From NCBI GenBank assembly GCA_019752835.1, contig JAIELR010000167.1, positions 1-11,868 of the forward strand: DNA of 11,868 nucleotides. The letters are read 5' to 3'. The stretch is from Gammaproteobacteria bacterium (GTDB lineage Bacteria > Pseudomonadota > Gammaproteobacteria > UBA1113). Both the position numbers and the translations under genes were made by a program. Of the stretch, positions 6,262-11,868 are shown piece by piece. Positions within the stretch are counted from its first letter, which is position 1, and each line of letters starts with the position of its first letter. The notes under the pieces were generated by a model. The model did no database searches. It was not told where the DNA came from and worked only from the letters and a program-made list of their open reading frames with translations.

Positions 6262-8463
6262 TTACCCACTCACCCGCTCAACCAAAAACACTCCCGGCAA
6301 ATGCGTCAATTTATCCATAATTCGCTGTAAAAGCAGATGATCGCTGATTTCAATACTGAAATAGAGTGAAACATTTTGATGCGCTATGACGGTATTCAGT
6401 TTTAGCATCCGAATTTTTTCTGTGCTGAGTAGATTGCTAACATCCCTTAATAAGTCAGTATGATCATGGGCCTTCAATAAAATATCCACCGGATAATTTT
6501 CTTTTGAGCTGCCACTCCAGTCAACCTCAATCAAGCGGTCTTGTGCGGGGAGTTTGCTTAAATTAGTACAATCACCACGGTGTATTGTAATCCCACGTCC
6601 CCGGGTAATATAACCAATGACCGGATCACCAGGCACAGGCTTACAACATTTTGCCGTGATAGTCATGATGCCCGATACGCCTTGTACCGCAGCAGTACCC
6701 GCCGCATGTGAGTGCGTCGCATTTGATTTAAGCGGTACAACTGTTTCTTGTAGGCTAATAGCTTGCGGTGTTGGGGCGGCTAGAGCCTGTGCAAACTGCA
6801 TAACTTGCGCTAAGCGAATGTCGCCACGACCAATGCTAAGGCAGAGATCGTCGGTGGTTTTACACTGAAGCTTGCGAGCCAGTTTATTGAGATCAAGCTG
6901 GCCTAAATGCTTATGTTTTAATTCTCGCTCAAGTGTTGCTCGACCCTCTTGAGTGTGTTGCTCGACATCCTGTTGTTTGAACCAATGGGCAATGCGAGTA
7001 CGGGCTTTTTCCGTATGTATATAGCCCGCATTGATGTTCAGCCAATCACGACTGGGATTGGGATTTTTAGCCGTTAAAATCTCAATGCATTCACCGGTAT
7101 TCAGCGGATAAGTTAAGGGCACGATACTGCCATTCACTTTGCCGCCACGGCATCGATGACCAATTTGACTATGGATATGATAGGCAAAATCAAGTGGCGT
7201 TGCGCCTTTGGGTAGGTCAACAATTTCACCTGCGGGGGTAAACACATAAACCCTATCATCAAACAAAGCGTGTATATCGGCATTACTGATGCCGGCTTCA
7301 TGATTCGCTAAGTCACGTTGCCACTCGATGACTTGACGCAACCACGAAATTTTCTTTTCAAAATGCAGTTCTGTTTGAGCGCCTTCTTTGTATTTCCAGT
7401 GCGCGGCAACGCCTAATTCAGATTCTTCATGCATTTTGAAGGTGCGCAATTGAACTTCGATATTTTTATTGTCAGGCCCAATGACTGCGGTATGAATGGA
7501 GCGATAGCCATTCGCTTTAGGATGACTGATATAATCGTCAAATTCAGCAGGGATTTGTTGCCATAGTGAATGTACAGTGCTTAATCCTGTGTAACATTCT
7601 TCAACCGTATGGGTTAGAACGCGGATAGCAATTACATCATAAATATGCGAAAAATCGACTTCTTTGCGCTTCATTTTTCGATGTATGCTGTAAATATGTT
7701 TTGCGCGACCCATCATGTCAAAATTTTTTAAACCAGCTCTTTCAAGCATTTCTTTTAAGGTACAGACAACGCGTTCGACATATTGTTCTCTGTCAACACG
7801 GCGAGAGTCGAGTGATTTGGCAATTTCTTTGTAATTGGCTGGATTAAGATAACGAAAGGCGAGATCTTCTAGTTCCCATTTAAGTTGTCCTATCCCCAAA
7901 CGATTGGCCAGTGGGGCGTAAATATTCATTACATCACGAGCAATTTGCTGCTGTTTTTCAACGGAGTCCGGTGGGTTTTGACGAATTAACCAGGTTTGTT
8001 CGGCTAATTTAATTAAAACAACGCGCACATCATCAATGATAGCCAGCATCATTTTACGCAAATTATCGAGGTTTTGACGCTTTTCTTTGGCATCAATAGA
8101 GGCTGTCACGTGTATGATATCCATGCGTAACATGCCAGCTATAAGCTTGGAAATCACGTCGCCAAGGGCTTCACTGACCTCTTCAAGCGATAATTGTTTC
8201 ATTTGTACATAGCTAGATAAGAGTGCGGCGACGATGGTCTCAGGATCGGTTTGCAAATCGACTAAAATTTCTGCCATTGAGAGACTTTGTAAAAATAATT
8301 TATCATCTTGAATTTTCTGATGAGTATTTAAAAGAAAATGTATGCCTTTGCTTATCGATTCAACATAATGTGAGGGGAAATTGTGCGATAAGGTACTTAG
8401 CCATTGGTCGGTATTTATTTGGCCATTTTCTTGTAAAAAACCGCTTTCTTTGAGTTTGACCAT
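6262..8463 (-). CDS. relA: RelA, ribosome-dependent (p)ppGpp synthetase
   Basis: RelA transfers pyrophosphate from ATP to GTP or GDP when uncharged tRNA stalls the ribosome, making the stringent-response alarmone (p)ppGpp. The 733-aa protein has the full long-RSH layout. The N-terminal hydrolase-like domain (about 30-190) lacks the HD motif (ALLSSY at 80-85 instead of a LHD-type motif), so it should not degrade (p)ppGpp. The synthetase domain (about 235-360) has EFDD at 307-310, the acidic EXDD motif of monofunctional RelA, then GYRSIHT (319-325) and HEESELGVAAHWKYK (345-359). A TGS domain follows (403-464), then the conserved-Cys region with CCKPVPGDP (606-614) and HRGDC (628-632), and an ACT domain (about 657-731). 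Length is close to E. coli RelA. GAGAG sits eight bases before the ATG at 8463, and the gene follows rlmD by 17 bases in one operon. Confidence 0.97.
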   Translation of the reverse strand: MVKLKESGFLQENGQINTDQWLSTLSHNFPSHYVESISKGIHFLLNTHQKIQDDKLFLQSLSMAEILVDLQTDPETIVAALLSSYVQMKQLSLEEVSEALGDVISKLIAGMLRMDIIHVTASIDAKEKRQNLDNLRKMMLAIIDDVRVVLIKLAEQTWLIRQNPPDSVEKQQQIARDVMNIYAPLANRLGIGQLKWELEDLAFRYLNPANYKEIAKSLDSRRVDREQYVERVVCTLKEMLERAGLKNFDMMGRAKHIYSIHRKMKRKEVDFSHIYDVIAIRVLTHTVEECYTGLSTVHSLWQQIPAEFDDYISHPKANGYRSIHTAVIGPDNKNIEVQLRTFKMHEESELGVAAHWKYKEGAQTELHFEKKISWLRQVIEWQRDLANHEAGISNADIHALFDDRVYVFTPAGEIVDLPKGATPLDFAYHIHSQIGHRCRGGKVNGSIVPLTYPLNTGECIEILTAKNPNPSRDWLNINAGYIHTEKARTRIAHWFKQQDVEQHTQEGRATLERELKHKHLGQLDLNKLARKLQCKTTDDLCLSIGRGDIRLAQVMQFAQALAAPTPQAISLQETVVPLKSNATHSHAAGTAAVQGVSGIMTITAKCCKPVPGDPVIGYITRGRGITIHRGDCTNLSKLPAQDRLIEVDWSGSSKENYPVDILLKAHDHTDLLRDVSNLLSTEKIRMLKLNTVIAHQNVSLYFSIEISDHLLLQRIMDKLTHLPGVFLVERVSG

Positions 8464-8480
8464 TGTGCAACTCTCTTAAT

Positions 8481-9788
8481 TTATTTGCATTCAAACAACG
8501 CAATAGACTCCACGTGCTCCGTATGTGGAAACATATCCATCACACCCGCTGCTTTCAAGCGATAACCTTGCTTTGCTAATATCCCAGCATCACGCGCTAG
8601 CGTTGCGGGATGGCAAGAAACATAAACAATGCGCTTTACATTGAGCGCGGCTATTTTGGTCACGATTTCTTCAGCGCCTGTGCGCGGCGGATCAATGAGT
8701 ACTTTGTCATAAATAGGCTTAAACCAAGGCGCATGCGTAAAATCTTCCATTAAGTTAGTGCTATAAAAAGCAATATTTTCTAAGCCATTGTGAGCAGCAT
8801 TTTCATACCCGCGTTTTACCATGCCAGCATCGACCTCTATGCCTGTTACATGTTGACAATGTTTTGCCATCGGTAAGGTAAAATTACCCAAACCACAGAA
8901 AAGATCGAGTACACGATCGGTCGCTTGCAAATCTAATAATGCCAAGGCTTGCGCGATCATTTTTTGATTGATATCCGCATTAACTTGGGTAAAATCGGTA
9001 GGATGAAAACGCATCTCTAGTTTTTCATCATCAATTTTATAGCTTAAACGCGAGACGCCATCGTCTGGCCAAATTTTATGAATGCTGTCTATGCCTGCAG
9101 GTTGTAAATACATCTCAAACCCATGGAGTTGTCCAAAGTCGCAGAGTTGTTTGTGTTCCGTTTCGTCCAAGGGCACCATATGCCGAATGATTAAGGCAAG
9201 TGCATCATCACCCGCTGCGACTTCAATTTGTGGAATATGATCATAATGGGTCAAACCACTGATGAGGGCCGCTAGATCTTCAATATGATGGCCCACGCGA
9301 GGATCAAGAACTTCACATTGTTTTATATCCGCTAACATGCGTCCATTAGCCATTTCACGAAAACCCACTAAAAGACGTTGTTTTTTTCGCACATAGCGCA
9401 CGCCCAATCGTCCTTTACGACGATAACCCTCAGTAATACCGGTTAGCGGCGCAAGTATTTGTTCAGGCACAACTTGGCCAAAATGTTGGAATTGATTGAG
9501 TAAAATCGCTTGTTTATATTGTATTTGAAGGGTAGGGGACATATGTTGCAAACTGCAGCCACCACAGACGCCAAAGTGTTGACATGGGGGTGTTACGCGC
9601 TCAGGGCTAGCCTGGATCACCTCGACTAATTTAGCCTCATCAAATGAGGCGCGTTTATTCGTATATTGTGCTTTAACGGTTTCGCCGGGCAGGGCGCCAT
9701 GAATGAAGGTTGTTTTTCCGTTTATGTGGGCGATGCCTCGACCTTCATGGCTTAGGTCAGTGATATTAGTTTCAAAAAAATTGCTCAT
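8481..9788 (-). CDS. rlmD: RlmD, 23S rRNA (uracil-1939-C5)-methyltransferase
   Basis: RlmD (RumA) methylates U1939 of 23S rRNA using S-adenosylmethionine. The 435 residues match the family length. A TRAM RNA-binding domain occupies about 1-60 (DLSHEGRGIAHINGKTTF). The [4Fe-4S] ligands are C69, C75 and C78 (CQHFGVCGGC) and C158 (KQCEVLDP). The Rossmann-like methyltransferase core contains VLDLFCGLGNFTLPMA (293-308, SAM site), VLIDPPRTGA (363-372) and VYVSCHPATLARD, where C392 is the expected catalytic nucleophile. All key residues are intact. Its ATG overlaps the stop of the upstream exonuclease gene by one base (TAATG), and relA follows 17 bases downstream, so the three genes are co-transcribed. 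The rlmD–relA adjacency is also found in E. coli. Confidence 0.97.
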   Translation of the reverse strand: MSNFFETNITDLSHEGRGIAHINGKTTFIHGALPGETVKAQYTNKRASFDEAKLVEVIQASPERVTPPCQHFGVCGGCSLQHMSPTLQIQYKQAILLNQFQHFGQVVPEQILAPLTGITEGYRRKGRLGVRYVRKKQRLLVGFREMANGRMLADIKQCEVLDPRVGHHIEDLAALISGLTHYDHIPQIEVAAGDDALALIIRHMVPLDETEHKQLCDFGQLHGFEMYLQPAGIDSIHKIWPDDGVSRLSYKIDDEKLEMRFHPTDFTQVNADINQKMIAQALALLDLQATDRVLDLFCGLGNFTLPMAKHCQHVTGIEVDAGMVKRGYENAAHNGLENIAFYSTNLMEDFTHAPWFKPIYDKVLIDPPRTGAEEIVTKIAALNVKRIVYVSCHPATLARDAGILAKQGYRLKAAGVMDMFPHTEHVESIALFECK

Positions 9789-10579
9789 TAAATTTGTTCA
9801 CCTATCCAATTGTCTAAAAATTCATTTAAATGCGGTTTATTTGCTTCAAGTAAATGATCTTTGACGAGCTCTAGTTCCGCCTCGTAGGTCTCGGCATTTA
9901 ATTTGCCGCGTATGAGTTCAAAGCGGAGAAAAACGAGGTATGTATTCAGCACATCGGTTTCGCAATAGTCGCGGATAGCCTCAAGTTCACCGGCAAAATA
10001 CTGTTGCCATACTTGAGAGCCACTTTTACCCATTTTGCCGGGGAAACCCAACATTTTTGCAATATTATCAAGCGGGGCTGCGGCGCGCCCTTGATAGCCC
10101 GACAAAACATCCATTAAATCCAGATGTCGGTTATGGTAGCGATTCAAATAATTATTAAATCGGAAGGACTGATCGTGATCACCCGTTTCCCAATAACGGG
10201 GTGCCTGAATGCCGTGGAGTAGGGCACGGTAATGCAGAACGGGTAAATCAAAGCCACTGCCATTCCAGGAAACCAAGGTGGGGGTGAGTTTCTCAAGGCC
10301 ATCAAAAAAGCGTTGAATAAGCTCGCTTTCGGGCGAGTTTGTTTCACCCAGCGACCAGACTTTGAATTTGTTTCGTGTGCTATCGGTTTGACGAATAACG
10401 GCCGAAATAGCCACAATGCGCTGCAGGTAGTGGGGCAAAAAGTCGTGATCAACCTCTTGACGGCGCATTTGCATCATCGCCATGGCCACCTCCTCATCAC
10501 TTAAATCAGTGAGGGATAATAGCTTGCGGCCTGTTTCAACGTCAGGAATCGTTTCGATATCAAAAATTAGTATATTCAT
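9788..10579 (-). CDS. Predicted PolB-like 3'-5' exonuclease (DnaQ fold)
   Basis: The 263-aa protein matches the stand-alone 3'-5' exonuclease family related to the proofreading domain of family B DNA polymerases. The DEDD motifs are visible: FDIET at residues 6-10 (D7, E9; ExoI), SWNGSGFDLPVLHYRAL in the middle (ExoII, around N and D of 'NGSGFD') and DYCETDVLNTYLVFLRFEL near 203-221 (ExoIII, YCETD with the last Asp). Length is usual for the family. The exact substrate in cells is not established. It is first in the operon with rlmD and relA and overlaps rlmD by one base. AGGT seven bases before the ATG serves as RBS. It could instead be annotated as a ribonuclease H-like protein. Confidence 0.92.
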   Translation of the reverse strand: MNILIFDIETIPDVETGRKLLSLTDLSDEEVAMAMMQMRRQEVDHDFLPHYLQRIVAISAVIRQTDSTRNKFKVWSLGETNSPESELIQRFFDGLEKLTPTLVSWNGSGFDLPVLHYRALLHGIQAPRYWETGDHDQSFRFNNYLNRYHNRHLDLMDVLSGYQGRAAAPLDNIAKMLGFPGKMGKSGSQVWQQYFAGELEAIRDYCETDVLNTYLVFLRFELIRGKLNAETYEAELELVKDHLLEANKPHLNEFLDNWIGEQI

Positions 10580-10583
10580 TTGC

Positions 10584-10612
10584 GTGACCTAAAGGATTTA
10601 TGCAATTATACT
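10584..10612 (+). promoter_or_regulatory. Divergent promoters sharing one -10 element
   Basis: For the plus-strand gene, GTGACC (10584-10589) and TATACT (10607-10612) are 17 bases apart, a good sigma-70 match. On the minus strand the bases 10610-10605 read TATAAT, a perfect -10 for the exonuclease–rlmD–relA operon, although its -35 (TGGTAA at the right distance) is weak. The two -10 boxes overlap within the 8-bp ATTATACT at 10605-10612, so polymerase cannot occupy both at once. Confidence 0.5.
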
Positions 10613-10654
10613 TGTATTCTTCTTGTCTTACCATTAAAAGGAAAAAATGCTGCC

Positions 10655-11851
10655 ATGAAATGGAAAATGATAGGTAACCTTGTTGGCGCGGTCTTGCTTA
10701 TCGCCATATTGATTTTTTCAGCGTATACCCTTGTGCCTTTTGTGCGCTATTTATCGATCCCCATCACCGGTGGTACCAAAGCACCTGCATTTCAAGAAAG
10801 TCCTGAGACAGCCAAGATCAATACCGAAAATAAACAAAATTATTTTAATACCAAGGCCATGGGTAATGGGAAAACGATGGTGAGCAACATCAGTGAAGTG
10901 CCTAACCAGGGGGGATGGCTCAATACCGCACCACTGAATTTAAAGGTGTTGGCAGCTGAGGATAAGTTGCTCCTTATCAATTTTTGGTCCTCTACCGACT
11001 TGCGTTCTTATCGTTCAACGGTATTTATGGAGACATTGTGGCAACGTTATAAAAATTATGGCTTGGTGGTCATTGGTGTCGATGCACCAGAGTTTGATTT
11101 TGAAGAAAACCCGGTCAATGTTTTAAATGCTATACATGAGCAGGACATTACCTATCCCGTTGTAACGGATGCGAAAAAAGAAATTTGGAAAAAATTTGGC
11201 AATCATTTTGTATCGGCTCATTATTTGATAGATAGACGAGGGGAGGTTGTTTATAGCCATTTTGGTGAGCAAAATTATACTGAGGAAGAGCAACTCATCC
11301 GCCAACAATTAATGTCTTATGGTTGGCATTTACCGACCTACCCTCCATTACCTGCCTTGCTTCAACCTGATTTTAGAACACAACAAACACCCTCGCTTTA
11401 CGTCGGGCCTGTTTTTATCCGCCGCGAACTGGGCGCAGATCCGCAACCTATTCGAGGCAGAACAGCGAATTATGCCTTCCCCAGTATTATATTGCCTGAT
11501 CGTGTTTATCTTGCAGGCACATGGAAAGCTGACAGTGATTATTTGCAAGCCATGACACCTGCAAAAGTAACCGTGCGTTATACCGCCAGCACTGCGTATG
11601 TAGTGCTCGCTCAAGCCATACACCCTATCTGGGTTGAGGTGCAAATGGATAATGCCCCCGTTCCCGTCGCTATGCGTGGCAGCAGTATTGTGGAACGCAA
11701 GGGTAAAACCTATATGCAAGTCGTTCAACCGGGTTTATATTTTCCCCTGGCCGATAATGCGCCTTATGGGCAACATATTTTGACTTTGATTACCCCTGCT
11801 GGCTTGAATTTGTATGCGTTTAAGTTTGCGGTTTATCCAGCGCAGGGTTGA
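10655..11851 (+). CDS. Membrane-anchored DipZ/TlpA-like thioredoxin-fold protein lacking CxxC
   Basis: I start at the ATG 10655 (MKWKMIGNLVGAVLLIAILI), which puts a transmembrane helix at residues about 6-30; AAGGA at 10638-10642 is a somewhat distant RBS. A TTG at 10580 would add 25 unlikely residues. The 398-aa product has a periplasmic thioredoxin-like domain (about 105-230) that follows the DipZ pattern closely: LINFWSSTD, then YGLVVIGVDAPEFDFEENP, ITYPVVTDA, AHYLIDRRGEVVYSHFGE. The C-terminal beta-rich domain (about 245-398) matches the DipZ tail (LPDRVYLAGTW ... LYAFKFAV). Where redox-active DipZ proteins have FWTYSCINC, this one reads FWSSTDLRS, so both active-site cysteines are missing. 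The CcdA/DsbD-type membrane domain of full DipZ is also absent. A thiol-disulfide role is therefore unlikely; a structural, chaperone-like or binding role is possible. Confidence 0.85.
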   Translation: MKWKMIGNLVGAVLLIAILIFSAYTLVPFVRYLSIPITGGTKAPAFQESPETAKINTENKQNYFNTKAMGNGKTMVSNISEVPNQGGWLNTAPLNLKVLAAEDKLLLINFWSSTDLRSYRSTVFMETLWQRYKNYGLVVIGVDAPEFDFEENPVNVLNAIHEQDITYPVVTDAKKEIWKKFGNHFVSAHYLIDRRGEVVYSHFGEQNYTEEEQLIRQQLMSYGWHLPTYPPLPALLQPDFRTQQTPSLYVGPVFIRRELGADPQPIRGRTANYAFPSIILPDRVYLAGTWKADSDYLQAMTPAKVTVRYTASTAYVVLAQAIHPIWVEVQMDNAPVPVAMRGSSIVERKGKTYMQVVQPGLYFPLADNAPYGQHILTLITPAGLNLYAFKFAVYPAQG

Positions 11852-11858
11852 GGTGACA

Positions 11859-11868
11859 ATGTTAACGT
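11859..11868 (+). CDS. Possible start of a downstream gene, cut by the window edge
   Basis: Only ATG TTA ACG T is visible. The preceding GAGGTG (11850-11855), overlapping the stop of the DipZ-like gene, is a strong ribosome binding site at tight spacing. This suggests an operon partner seven bases downstream. Nothing can be said about the product. Confidence 0.4.

Noticed and set aside
6252..6266. Three tandem TTACC units
   Set aside because: Only three five-base copies, half of them inside the relA end; too short to mean more than chance.
6135..6320. 61-codon plus-strand open frame between the cassette and relA
   Set aside because: It has no ribosome binding site, is unlike any family I know, and overlaps the 3' end of relA on the other strand; treated as intergenic leftover.
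11348..11728. 126-codon minus-strand open frame
   Set aside because: Antisense to the C-terminal domain of the DipZ-like protein, which has clear family similarity. The frames at 6617-6868, 8223-8453 and 10144-10452 are rejected for the same reason.

Overview
The window looks like a chromosomal segment from a gammaproteobacterium. The order exonuclease–rlmD–relA keeps the rlmD–relA adjacency known from E. coli, the RelA has the gammaproteobacterial RelA hallmarks (no HD motif, EFDD in the synthetase), and base use is moderately AT-rich. A large, low-complexity, helix-rich protein of unknown family and several scattered accessory genes would fit a host-associated lineage such as the Legionellales, but that placement is inference.

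There are three regions. (1) Positions 1-1992 on the minus strand hold one uninterrupted reading frame of 664 codons whose 3' end lies beyond the left edge. It matches no family I recognise and carries a short internal 'LP..L..L...YI' repeat. (2) Positions about 2084-6114 on the plus strand are an accessory or defence-like block. It holds a decayed C-terminal piece of an Rpn/PD-(D/E)XK-type gene, a complete AbiEi/AbiEii type IV toxin-antitoxin pair, and a very AT-rich four-gene cassette. The cassette encodes 71-aa and about 95-aa proteins of unknown type, a 128-aa HEPN-like protein with an R-x6-H motif, and a 315-aa protein with a Cys/His zinc-finger-like N-terminus. It has its own extended -10 promoter and a 21-bp AT palindrome at the expected transcription start. 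(3) Positions 6262-11851 are core-type sequence. On the minus strand a tight operon encodes a DnaQ-fold 3'-5' exonuclease, RlmD and RelA. Divergent from it is a membrane-anchored DipZ-like thioredoxin-fold protein that has lost both active-site cysteines.

The core operon handles nucleic acid processing (exonuclease), 23S rRNA U1939 methylation (RlmD) and stringent-response (p)ppGpp synthesis (RelA). The plus-strand block converges on the 3' end of relA, so the accessory genes sit directly downstream of relA, the place where E. coli carries mazEF. The strongest candidate for an undescribed system is the four-gene cassette at 4222-6114. Its promoter, probable operator, tight spacing and HEPN component suggest a toxin-antitoxin or abortive-infection unit without the usual MNT nucleotidyltransferase partner.

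No rRNA, tRNA, CRISPR array, intact insertion sequence or integrase was seen. No convincing Rho-independent terminator was found between the convergent genes.
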